NCBI GenBank assembly: GCA_001897035.1 | Contig: MKRS01000194.1 | Location: 1-14,955 of the forward strand | Source: Bacteroidales bacterium 45-6 | GTDB taxonomy: Bacteria; Bacteroidota; Bacteroidia; Bacteroidales; Dysgonomonadaceae | Direction: 5' to 3' | DNA: 14,955 nucleotides | Shown: positions 7,087 through 13,833 of the stretch, piece by piece | Layout of the letters: the number at the start of each line of letters is the position of its first letter | Position numbering within the stretch: the first letter of the stretch is position 1 | Notes under the pieces: model-generated | Seen by the model: the letters and a program-made list of their open reading frames with translations, nothing else | What the model was told of the DNA's origin: nothing | Databases searched by the model: none | Position numbers and translations under genes: made by a program

Positions 7087-8325
7087 ATGGAATACAAGCT
7101 GCTTGTTTTGGATGTTGACGGCACATTGCTCAACAGTGACAAACAAATCTCGAAAAGAACCCATGCTACTCTGCGCAAAGCTCAACAGATGGGAGTGAAA
7201 ATCGTTCTGGCATCGGGAAGGCCCACCTATGGGCTGAAACCAATAGCGGAGTCGATCGAGTTGAAGAATTATGAAGGGTATTTCCTCTCTTACAACGGGG
7301 GGCAAATTTTTAAGTGCCAGAAAGGACACAACGAACTTCTTTTTGAAAAAAGGATTGATCCCGAACTGATCCCGTTTTTGGAGGAGAAAGCCAAAGAATA
7401 CGGGTTCGATATTTTCACTTACCATTTGGATTTTATCGTGACCAACAATCCCAACAATCCCCACATACGCCATGAGTCGGAAATAAACAACATGCGGTTG
7501 ATTGAAACAAGCAATTTTGTCGAATCCATCGATTTTTGGCCTTGTAAGTGTGTCCTTGTCAGCGACAACGAAAAGGCGTTGGTGGAACTTGAAGACCAAT
7601 GGAAGAAACGACTTAGCGGATCGCTGGACGTGATTCGTTCGGAACCTCATTTCCTTGAATTTGTGCCGCCGTTCATCGACAAGGCAAACACTCTCGCGAT
7701 TTTGTTGGAGAAGCTCCAGGTAAGTCCCAAGGAAATTATTGTGATTGGCGACGGTGTTCGCGATTTCTCGATGATACAGCTTGCGGGGCTTGGTGTGGCG
7801 ATGGGCAATGCCCAGGACTCGGTGAAGGCTTGTGCCGATACCATTACCCTCTCGAACGACGAGGACGGGGTGGCGGTGGCTGTTGAAAAGGCATTTTTGG
7901 CAGAGATACCGCCGTCAAAAATTCCGCTTGAGCAATTAAATGCAAGCTCGAAGCATGCCTTGATGGGAAACCTTGGGATTCAATACACCTATGTGGACGA
8001 AGAACGCATCGAGGCCACCATGCCGGTGGACGAGCGCACAAGGCAGCCTTTTGGCGTTTTGCATGGGGGAGCAACCTTGGCCTTGGCCGAAACCTTGGCC
8101 GGGCTGGGATCTTTGTTTTTGTGCCAACCCGATGAGATCGCTGTGGGGATGCAAGTGAGCGGCAATCACATATCTTCCGCGCATCAAGGCGACACTGTGC
8201 GAGCGGTGGGTACCATCGTCCACAAAGGGCGTTCCTCTCATGTCTGGAATGTGGATGTGTTCACCTCCACGGGGAAGCTGATTTCGACAGTTCGGGTGAT
8301 AAACAGCATTCTTAAAAAGCGATAA
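7087..8325 (+). CDS. HAD phosphatase-hotdog thioesterase fusion (probable DHNA-CoA hydrolase of menaquinone synthesis)
   Basis: A 412-residue two-domain protein. Residues 1-270 form a Cof-type HAD hydrolase: DVDGTLL (nucleophile D9, acid D11), the motif II serine in ASGRP, K199, and GDGVRD (D222, D226). Residues 280-412 form a hotdog thioesterase of the YdiI/MenI/PaaI type: QPFGVLHGGATLALAET (320-336), with H326-G-G and the probable catalytic acid E335. From memory, such fusions in Bacteroides fragilis and Porphyromonas gingivalis (BF1314, PG1653) were assigned to the menaquinone pathway, the hotdog part hydrolysing 1,4-dihydroxy-2-naphthoyl-CoA; the HAD substrate is less clear. No membrane segment or signal peptide is seen, so it should be cytosolic. 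It is divergent from frdCAB, whose enzyme uses menaquinone, and is followed after 51 bp by an oxidoreductase on the same strand. Confidence 0.92.
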   Translation: MEYKLLVLDVDGTLLNSDKQISKRTHATLRKAQQMGVKIVLASGRPTYGLKPIAESIELKNYEGYFLSYNGGQIFKCQKGHNELLFEKRIDPELIPFLEEKAKEYGFDIFTYHLDFIVTNNPNNPHIRHESEINNMRLIETSNFVESIDFWPCKCVLVSDNEKALVELEDQWKKRLSGSLDVIRSEPHFLEFVPPFIDKANTLAILLEKLQVSPKEIIVIGDGVRDFSMIQLAGLGVAMGNAQDSVKACADTITLSNDEDGVAVAVEKAFLAEIPPSKIPLEQLNASSKHALMGNLGIQYTYVDEERIEATMPVDERTRQPFGVLHGGATLALAETLAGLGSLFLCQPDEIAVGMQVSGNHISSAHQGDTVRAVGTIVHKGRSSHVWNVDVFTSTGKLISTVRVINSILKKR

Positions 8326-8376
8326 ATGAAGTCATATCGTCATCGCTGTTAGCGTATCAGTTACCCTATTACCTAA

Positions 8377-9495
8377 ATGAAAATTCCGATGGGAAGTAAA
8401 TTATTTTCTGAAATAAAAATCGGGGATCTTAATCTGCAAAACAGAATTGTAGTTCCCCCCATGTGCCAATACTCCGCTTCTGGAGGACTTGCCAACGAAT
8501 GGCACCTGTCCCATTACGGTAATTTAGCTTTCTCTGGAGCTGGACTATTGATTTTTGAAGCTACTGCAGTGACCCCTGAAGGACGAATCTCGCATGCAGA
8601 CTTAGGTTTGTGGGATAACGAGACTGCCATGGCTCTGCGCCGTGTAGTGGACTTTATACGTCAGCATTCTCAAATATCATTGGCTTTGCAAATCTCGCAT
8701 GCAGGGCGCAAAGCTTCCACCAATCTTCCATGGAAAGGCGGCGGATACGTCGCCCCCGATCAGCCGCAAGGCTGGCAAACCTACGCCCCTTCAGCAATAG
8801 CGCAATCCATCGGAGGCACCCTCCCCAAAGAGCTTTCCTTGCTTGAAATAGAAAAAATCATCGGGGATTTTGCGCACACCGCAAAGCGGGCTGCTGAAAT
8901 CGGATTTGATGCAATTGAAATCCATGCCGCCCATGGCTATTTGTTACACCAGTTTCTATCGCCGATAACAAACCATCGTTCAGATAACTATGGTGGAAGT
9001 TTCGACAACAGAATCCGTCTTGTGACCCAGGTCTTGGAAGCTATCAAAACGGCCGTTTCTTCGGAAATTGCAGTAGGAATAAGGATTTCAGCCACCGATT
9101 GGATTGAGGGAGGTTGGGATTTACCACAAAGTATTGCCTTGTCGCAAGAATTAGAAAAAAGAGGTACTGCCTATATCCATGTTTCAACGGGTGGTCTTGA
9201 CAGCAACCTTCAGCAACTGCCACCTTTGGGTGCCGGCTATCAGCTTCCATTTGCCAAAGCCATTCGAGAAGAAATAAATGTCCCTGTGATCGGAGTAGGC
9301 CTAATCACCAATCCTCACGATGCGGAAAACGCAATAGCTGAAGGGGAAGCAGATTTGATTGCAATAGGGCGGGGCATATTGTTTGACCCGCGTTGGGGAT
9401 GGCATGCCGCAGCTGCATTAGGCGACAAGGCGAAAGCTCCAGCACAATACATGCGTTGTGCTCCACATGGCTTCAAAAATTTGTTTGAACGGTAG
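8377..9495 (+). CDS. Old Yellow Enzyme family NAD(P)H:flavin oxidoreductase (YqjM-like)
   Basis: A 372-residue FMN-dependent TIM-barrel ene-reductase. The N-terminal PPMCQYSA carries the YqjM-subgroup cysteine (C30) and tyrosine (Y32). HAGRKAS (108-114) is typical of that subgroup. The substrate-anchoring pair is H183/H186 in IHAAHGYLLHQFLSP, with Y188 as the expected proton donor. The C-terminal half has GVGLITNP and IAIGRGILFDPRW, the FMN phosphate-binding end. By family it reduces activated C=C bonds of enals, enones or nitro compounds with NAD(P)H; the natural substrate is unknown. The start could be ATG 8377 or the in-frame ATG 8389 (MGSKLFSEI). It lies 51 bp after the fusion gene with no evident promoter of its own, so co-transcription is likely; a terminator follows about 30 bp after the stop. 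Confidence 0.94.
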   Translation: MKIPMGSKLFSEIKIGDLNLQNRIVVPPMCQYSASGGLANEWHLSHYGNLAFSGAGLLIFEATAVTPEGRISHADLGLWDNETAMALRRVVDFIRQHSQISLALQISHAGRKASTNLPWKGGGYVAPDQPQGWQTYAPSAIAQSIGGTLPKELSLLEIEKIIGDFAHTAKRAAEIGFDAIEIHAAHGYLLHQFLSPITNHRSDNYGGSFDNRIRLVTQVLEAIKTAVSSEIAVGIRISATDWIEGGWDLPQSIALSQELEKRGTAYIHVSTGGLDSNLQQLPPLGAGYQLPFAKAIREEINVPVIGVGLITNPHDAENAIAEGEADLIAIGRGILFDPRWGWHAAAALGDKAKAPAQYMRCAPHGFKNLFER

Positions 9496-9525
9496 GATAA
9501 AAGGCAAAGCTCAAAGCATTATAAA

Positions 9526-9566
9526 ACAAAAACGCTTCTCCATAAAATGAAGAAGCGATGTTTTGT
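9526..9566. terminator. bidirectional terminator between the OYE gene and rpmE2
   Basis: CGCTTC (9533-9538) pairs with GAAGCG (9552-9557), with an inner CAT/ATG pairing. After a small bulge, ACAAAA (9526-9531) pairs with TTTTGT (9561-9566). It sits about 30 bp after the oxidoreductase stop and about 24 bp after the rpmE2 stop, so it can serve both convergent genes. Confidence 0.75.
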
Positions 9567-9589
9567 ATCAAATACCTAAACAAAAAAAA

Positions 9590-9850
9590 TTATTTCTTGT
9601 TTTGTGCGCGTTTTGCATATCTGCTCATGAATTTGTCCACACGACCAGCAGTATCCACCAATTTCTGCTTTCCTGTGTAGAACGGGTGAGAAGAGCTTGT
9701 GATTTCAAGCTTTACCAAAGGATAGGTTACGCCGTCGATTTCGATGGTTTCTCTGGCCTGAATTGTAGAACGAGAAATAAAGATATCTTCATTCGACATG
9801 TCTTTGAAGACAACAGGGCGATAAGATTCAGGATGAATTCCCTTTTTCAT
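9590..9850 (-). CDS. rpmE2: 50S ribosomal protein L31 type B
   Basis: An 86-residue large-subunit protein, bL31 type B. The start [19 protein letters not shown] and the segment [23 protein letters not shown] are family hallmarks. It has no cysteines, so it is the zinc-independent form; length is normal for type B (about 80-90). bL31 bridges the two ribosomal subunits. It is monocistronic, with its own -7 box about 45 nt upstream and a shared terminator downstream. In other phyla the zinc-free paralogue is induced when zinc is scarce. I see no Zur-like operator here, and in Bacteroidetes type B is commonly the only L31, so constitutive expression is likelier. Confidence 0.97.
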   Translation of the reverse strand: MKKGIHPESYRPVVFKDMSNEDIFISRSTIQARETIEIDGVTYPLVKLEITSSSHPFYTGKQKLVDTAGRVDKFMSRYAKRAQNKK

Positions 9851-9895
9851 TGTTGTATATGTTTATTTATTTGTTATTCTATTCGTTTTGGAGTG

Positions 9896-9926
9896 CAAAG
9901 ATATGAAATATTTTGGAAAAGAAAAA
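9896..9926 (-). promoter_or_regulatory. promoter of rpmE2
   Basis: The minus strand reads TATCTTTG at 9903-9896, a perfect TAnnTTTG box, followed by CACTCC. A T-run (TTTT, rc of about 9923-9926) sits near the -33 position. The predicted leader is about 40 nt. Confidence 0.65.
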
Positions 9927-10143
9927 TCTTATCGTGCATTTTTTAAGCGGGATAACCACTTAGGCCAGCGAAAGTCCTTGAGTAATTTTATATTCAGTTT
10001 CTTCAATTTAACAGCATCTATGGTTGCTTGTTTGAATTTGTTTTATTTATTTTGTTCGTTCATCTAAGAAGCATTGTTGTCACTAACGGGGCGGTTCCAC
10101 CTCTCCGCTAATTGTCCGCATTACATTAAAAAGCAAAAAAACT
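9904..10143. other. intergenic region before the lactonase gene, with a possible coding remnant
   Basis: A 240-bp AT-rich spacer. On the minus strand a frame is open from about 10042 down to a stop at 9929-9931 and ends LLKDFRWPKWLSRLKNAR. It looks protein-like but has no ATG and is closed upstream by a stop at 10043-10045, so it may be the tail of a decayed gene or chance. No convincing TAnnTTTG box for the lactonase gene was found; TATGGTTG at about 10018 is one base off. Confidence 0.35.
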
Positions 10144-11325
10144 ATGGGCCTTTCAAGCATTCGGGTTTTCTTGGTTGCATCCATGTCGTTGCTGCAGGTT
10201 GCGGCTTGCACCGATGTCAAAATCAAAAAGAAAAACGTGTCGATCGGAAATGTAAATATGGCTAACAGCCTTTTCCTACTTATCGGAACTTACACCACTG
10301 GTGGAAGCGATGGCATCTATGTTTACCGATTCGATACGGTGAACGGTGGCAGTGACTACCTTAGCCAATCGACGTCGGTAGAGAACCCGTCCTACCTCAC
10401 CTTGAGCAAAAACAACAACCGGGTTTATTCCGTGACCGAAAACGAAGATACGAGTGCGTGTGCCAACGCTTTCGCTTTCGATAGAAAAACTTCCGTTTTA
10501 GATCTTGAAAATTCCACCAAAACAGATGGAGGTGCCCCTTGCTACATCAACCTGGATCCAACGGGGAAGTTTGTGCTGACAGCCAATTATTTGGGTGGTA
10601 CCATATCGGTCATCCGCGTCGAGAAGGATGGTACCCTTTCGAATGACAGGGATGTTATTGGTTTCCGGCAAGGGCCCAAACAGGCCTATCGAAGAAAGTC
10701 GCACCTCCACACGACAGTATTTAGCCCTGATGGAAAATATCTTCTGGCCACAGACCTTGGGAAAGACCGGCTCTATTGCTTCGAGGTGAACGAACACGCC
10801 CAAAAGGCCAGCGAGTTATTGAGTACCACCAAGCTCAGCGTGGTGGATCTTGAAATCGGTTCCGGCCCGAGGCACCTGGCCTTCAGCCCCAACGGGAAAC
10901 ATCTCTACCTCCTGAGCGAGCTTTCGGGCAAAGTGAACGTCTTCGACTACCACGACGGCAAAATCAAGGAAGTACAGACCCTGACCGCCGATGGGTTCAA
11001 AGGAAAAGGAAGCGCAGACATTCATATCACTCCCGACGGAAGATTTCTCTACACGTCTCACCGTCTCAAGCAGGATGGGGTATCGATCTTCTCTGTGTCA
11101 AAGACGGATGGCAAGCTCACGAAGATCGGATACCAGCCAACTGGGGTTCACCCTCGGAATTTCATCATCACGCCAAACGGCAGAATGCTGCTTGTGGCTA
11201 ACCGCGACAGCAATTCGATACAGGTGTTTTCGATCAACCAATCGACGGGAATGCTCACTAACATGAACAAGGATATTCAAATAGACAAGCCCGTGTGCCT
11301 TAAATTTGCGTCAGTCGAAGATTGA
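10144..11325 (+). CDS. lactonase family lipoprotein (YbhE/6-phosphogluconolactonase-type beta-propeller)
   Basis: A 393-residue protein of the lactonase family (PF10282), whose best-known member is the seven-bladed 6-phosphogluconolactonase YbhE. The N-terminus is a lipoprotein signal: a hydrophobic stretch and lipobox VAAC with C22. The propeller starts around residue 44 (LFLLIGTYTTGG). Blade-like repeats follow, such as PSYLTLSKNNNRVYSV, PRHLAFSPNGKHLYLLSE, ADIHITPDGRFLYTSHR and HPRNFIITPNGRMLLVANR. If the lipoprotein signal is used, the protein is periplasmic or membrane-bound and is unlikely to serve the cytosolic pentose phosphate pathway; it may open another sugar lactone. The alternative start ATG 10258 (MANSLFLLIGTYT) would give a cytosolic enzyme, but the upstream signal is too well formed to ignore. 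A spacer of 109 bp separates it from the next gene on the same strand. Confidence 0.88.
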   Translation: MGLSSIRVFLVASMSLLQVAACTDVKIKKKNVSIGNVNMANSLFLLIGTYTTGGSDGIYVYRFDTVNGGSDYLSQSTSVENPSYLTLSKNNNRVYSVTENEDTSACANAFAFDRKTSVLDLENSTKTDGGAPCYINLDPTGKFVLTANYLGGTISVIRVEKDGTLSNDRDVIGFRQGPKQAYRRKSHLHTTVFSPDGKYLLATDLGKDRLYCFEVNEHAQKASELLSTTKLSVVDLEIGSGPRHLAFSPNGKHLYLLSELSGKVNVFDYHDGKIKEVQTLTADGFKGKGSADIHITPDGRFLYTSHRLKQDGVSIFSVSKTDGKLTKIGYQPTGVHPRNFIITPNGRMLLVANRDSNSIQVFSINQSTGMLTNMNKDIQIDKPVCLKFASVED

Positions 11326-11408
11326 GGGATGATGCTGCTCCGGCGCTTGTTCGGACTTTATGGAGAGAACTTAAGGAAAATACAACAAAGGGACGCAGGC
11401 CTGTATTC

Positions 11409-11420
11409 AGGCAATTGCCT
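11409..11420. repeat. 12-bp perfect palindrome before the DUF3078 gene
   Basis: AGGCAATTGCCT is fully self-complementary and lies 14 nt before ATG 11435, within the 109-bp spacer after the lactonase gene. It could be an operator or a small leader hairpin; a palindrome of this size may also be chance. Confidence 0.4.
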
Positions 11421-11434
11421 TTAAAACGATAGAC

Positions 11435-12835
11435 ATGAACAGATTGATCAGTGTTTTGGCGATTTACGCATTATTGTTTTCACTTCCGCAACATATATCA
11501 GCCAACGGGTTTTCTCCTGTTAGGCTATTATTGCACGAGGCCGACAGGCCTGACACGGTGACGATAGACTCGGCGCGGTACGTCCGTCAGGACGGCATCC
11601 TGAAGCTTGTAGGCAACAACTGGACGCCCATCGACAACAGAACGACCTTTCGCGACACCATATTCTACAACCCCTTGTTTCTACCTGTGGTCTTCGATGG
11701 CCAGATACTGCCTTCTGACCTCAATTTTCTGTCTCCTGCTAAAGGCAAAAGCCTGCTTTTGGGAGCTGATTTTCATCTTATACCTCCAGGCGCCACTCTC
11801 TTGCCCAGCATCCGCCAAGACAACTGGGTTCAATCCGTCCGGCGGAATTATTTCATAAGCAATCCGGCTTTTGTCAGGTACAGCGCCTTCTCGTTCAATG
11901 GAACTGGATTCATAGACAACCAAACAATGCTTTCGCCGAGGGAATTCAAGGACAAGATAAGCGGTAAGCGATCGGATCTGAATACGAAAATAGCATTGGA
12001 GAAATACGTCCCCAGAAGGATTTACTGGATGAAAAGCGGGGAGCATTCGCTCCAAATAAACCAGAACCAATATTCCGACAACTGGTACGCAGGAGGAAAC
12101 AACAATTACAGCGTCATCAATTACCACAAAATCTTGCTCAACTACAAAAAGGACAAAGTTTCGTGGAATAACACCATCGAATGGAAGCTGAATTTCCAAA
12201 AAACTCCCGCAGACACGCTCCACAACCTAAGCATCAGCGAAGACTATCTCCGGGCTTATTCCGTGGTTGGGCTAAGCTTAAACTCGAAGTGGTCATATAC
12301 ACTAACCAACGAAATAAAGACTCCGCTTTTCCGCAGCTACAAGATAAACAGTTCCAACCCCAAGTCAGCCTTGTTCTCCCCCTTGGTGGTGAATACGGGG
12401 ATAGGTATGACTTATAGCTTGAGCCGGAATTCAAAGGTGGACAAATACCGCAAGCTGGCATTGAGCTTCGATCTTTCGCCTCTCTCCATCAATTACACCT
12501 TCGTGGGGGATGATGCCGTGGATGAAACAAATTTTGGCGTGACCAAAGGCAAAAAGGCCAAATTGGACATTGGTTCCACCTACAACGCCAACCTGACATA
12601 TAATTACAACCGAAACGCTACCCTGTCCTCGCGGCTGAAATATTTTACGAGCTATTCGAAAGTGATCGTCGAGAGCGAAAACAAATTTAACTTCGCTTTC
12701 ACCCGACTTCTGTCATCCACCATTTACCTTTATTTGCGTTACGATGACGGCGTTGCATCGTCCAAAAGGGACGCCAGCTTGGGCTACTTCCAGTACAACG
12801 AGTTGATCGGGTTCGGGTTGAATTATAATTGGTGA
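11435..12835 (+). CDS. DUF3078 outer-membrane beta-barrel protein
   Basis: A 466-residue protein with a signal peptide (about residues 1-23, MNRLISVLAIYALLFSLPQH, probably cut after HISA). The middle of the protein has the DUF3078 hallmark: HSLQINQNQYSDNWYAGGNNNYSV, followed by alternating amphipathic strands (KILLNYKKDKVSWNNTIEWKL and onwards). The C-terminal half is rich in strands with aromatic residues and ends in YNW, as outer-membrane barrels often do. The first 150 residues are less typical and may form a periplasmic domain. DUF3078 proteins are found in Bacteroidetes and their function is unknown to me; outer-membrane location is inference from signal peptide and strand pattern. No partner gene is evident, and an AT-only inverted repeat follows. 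Confidence 0.88.
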   Translation: MNRLISVLAIYALLFSLPQHISANGFSPVRLLLHEADRPDTVTIDSARYVRQDGILKLVGNNWTPIDNRTTFRDTIFYNPLFLPVVFDGQILPSDLNFLSPAKGKSLLLGADFHLIPPGATLLPSIRQDNWVQSVRRNYFISNPAFVRYSAFSFNGTGFIDNQTMLSPREFKDKISGKRSDLNTKIALEKYVPRRIYWMKSGEHSLQINQNQYSDNWYAGGNNNYSVINYHKILLNYKKDKVSWNNTIEWKLNFQKTPADTLHNLSISEDYLRAYSVVGLSLNSKWSYTLTNEIKTPLFRSYKINSSNPKSALFSPLVVNTGIGMTYSLSRNSKVDKYRKLALSFDLSPLSINYTFVGDDAVDETNFGVTKGKKAKLDIGSTYNANLTYNYNRNATLSSRLKYFTSYSKVIVESENKFNFAFTRLLSSTIYLYLRYDDGVASSKRDASLGYFQYNELIGFGLNYNW

Positions 12836-12846
12836 TAAAATTTTTA

Positions 12847-12893
12847 TTATTCAATATCCAGTAAATGAGTGATTTATGTATTTTATTGAATAA
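12847..12893 (+). terminator. weak AT-only inverted repeat after the DUF3078 gene
   Basis: TTATTCAAT (12847-12855) pairs with ATTGAATAA (12885-12893), extended by one A-T pair inside, across a loop of about 27 nt, beginning 11 nt after the stop. The stem has one G-C pair and no T-run, so it would be a poor intrinsic terminator; it may instead stabilise the 3' end of the mRNA. Confidence 0.35.
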
Positions 12894-12917
12894 AAAATAA
12901 ATATTCTGTTGGATTAG

Positions 12918-12949
12918 TTTGGTTGTTTCGTTTATCTTACCTACCTTTG
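12918..12949 (+). promoter_or_regulatory. promoter of the initiator tRNA gene
   Basis: TTTG (12918-12921), a 20-nt spacer and TACCTTTG (12942-12949) match the Bacteroidetes -33/-7 consensus exactly, the best promoter in the window. Transcription should begin near 12955, a few bases before the tRNA. Confidence 0.85.
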
Positions 12950-12961
12950 CACTCACAAAAT

Positions 12962-13033
<72 letters not shown>

Positions 13034-13041
13034 CTAATCAC

Positions 13042-13080
13042 AACGGAAATCTTTACCCAAGGATTTTCGTTTTTTTTCTT
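13042..13080 (+). terminator. rho-independent terminator of the tRNA-fMet gene
   Basis: AACGGAAATC (13042-13051) pairs with GATTTTCGTT (13062-13071), ten pairs including one G-U, with a 10-nt loop, followed by an uninterrupted T-run to 13077. It sits 9 nt after the tRNA. Confidence 0.85.
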
Positions 13081-13192
13081 TTATTGAAACAGTATTGGTC
13101 GGGCCACACTTCCGGATCGCAAAGGAAAATGTCGGGGGAAATTTTAGCTGAAACCCAATAAATAACTTTTAAGAAAAAAAAGAAGTCATCTG

Positions 13193-13224
13193 TTTTCAAG
13201 ACTAAATAAAAAGCTATATATTTG
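13193..13224 (+). promoter_or_regulatory. promoter of the HU gene
   Basis: TATATTTG (13217-13224) is a perfect -7 box, with TTTT (13193-13196) at the -33 position and a 20-nt spacer. Transcription would begin near 13230. The in-frame TTG at 13222 lies inside this box and therefore cannot be the start codon, which supports ATG 13270. Confidence 0.75.
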
Positions 13225-13269
13225 CAATCCAAAAAATTAGTTATAAATCATAATATAAAGATTAAAGCA

Positions 13270-13545
13270 ATGACAAAAGCGGACATCGTTAACGAGATTG
13301 CCAAAAATACTGGCATTGACAAAGTTACAGTTCTAACTACGGTAGAATCTTTTATGGAAGTAGTGAAGGAATCGTTGAGCAAAGAAGACAACGTCTATTT
13401 AAGAGGATTCGGCAGCTTCATCGTGAAGAAAAGAGCAGAAAAAACAGCTCGCAATATTTCTAAAAACACGACTATCATCATTCCCGAACACAACATTCCG
13501 GCTTTCAAACCCGCTAAAACGTTCGTGGCTCAGATAAAGAAATAA
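13270..13545 (+). CDS. HU family DNA-binding nucleoid protein
   Basis: A 91-residue histone-like protein, the normal length for HU. It begins MTKADIVNEIAKNTGIDK, the helical dimerisation part, and contains the signature GFGSFIVKKRAEKTARNI near residues 50-67. The DNA-binding beta-arm with its conserved proline follows (NTTIIIPEHNIPAFKPAK). It acts as a dimer that binds and bends DNA with little sequence preference. ATG 13270 was chosen over the upstream TTG 13222, because that codon is part of the promoter and would add 16 residues absent from the family. The leader is about 40 nt. The next gene begins 30 nt after the stop. HU followed by RNase E/G is an arrangement I recall from other Bacteroidetes. 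Confidence 0.95.
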   Translation: MTKADIVNEIAKNTGIDKVTVLTTVESFMEVVKESLSKEDNVYLRGFGSFIVKKRAEKTARNISKNTTIIIPEHNIPAFKPAKTFVAQIKK

Positions 13546-13575
13546 GGTTTACTAATTACTTAAAAAGAAAAAATC

Positions 13576-13668
13576 ATGCCAAGCGGAAAAAAAAGAAAAA
13601 GACATAAAATGTCAACGCACAAGCGCAAAAAAAGACTTAGAAAGAATAGGCACAAAAAGAAAAAATAA
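13576..13668 (+). CDS. 30-residue basic protein, AURKAIP1/COX24 type (bS22/mS38-like)
   Basis: A very short gene: ATG 13576, stop 13666-13668, starting MPSGKKRKRHKMSTHKRKK. Of its 30 residues, 21 are K, R or H (12 K, 6 R, 3 H), with no acidic residue. The KKRKRHKM...KRKKRLRKNRHKKK pattern matches the AURKAIP1/COX24 C-terminal domain, known as mS38 in mitochondrial ribosomes and as bS22 in mycobacterial small subunits; near-identical short proteins are annotated in Bacteroidetes. The likely role is a small-subunit ribosomal protein near the decoding centre, by homology only. It lies 30 nt after the HU stop, so it is almost certainly co-transcribed with HU. A large hairpin begins 27 nt after its stop. 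Confidence 0.85.
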   Translation: MPSGKKRKRHKMSTHKRKKRLRKNRHKKKK

Positions 13669-13694
13669 AAACATCTATTGTTTCTCAAAAGTTA

Positions 13695-13741
13695 GCAAAG
13701 AACAAACTTGGCCGTAATTCACAACAAAGTTTGTTCTTTGC
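13695..13741 (+). terminator. perfect 15-bp hairpin between the basic-protein gene and the RNase gene
   Basis: GCAAAGAACAAACTT (13695-13709) is fully complementary to 13727-13741, with a 17-nt loop. No T-run follows, so it is at best a leaky terminator; it may mark the end of the HU transcript or lie in the RNase leader. A smaller hairpin AAGGCA-TCCA-TGCCTT follows at 13769-13784. I see no perfect TAnnTTTG box between here and the RNase start, so read-through from the HU promoter is likely. Confidence 0.6.
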
Positions 13742-13833
13742 ATGTTTATAGTACAGGCAGGAGCCAGAAAGGCATCCATGCCTTGTAATCTCTGAAATTA
13801 GAAGCGAAAATTAATTTTAACTTATTAAAAATT

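Noticed and set aside
7039..7650. 203-residue minus-strand frame opposite the HAD domain
   Set aside because: It is antisense to the HAD catalytic motifs, and its length follows from the codon bias of the real gene.
11681..12223. 180-residue minus-strand frame opposite the DUF3078 gene
   Set aside because: The plus strand has a signal peptide and DUF3078 hallmark residues; the minus frame has neither.
13222..13269. Upstream TTG start for HU adding 16 residues
   Set aside because: The TTG is part of the -7 promoter box, so it would lie before the transcription start; HU proteins begin at the ATG at 13270.
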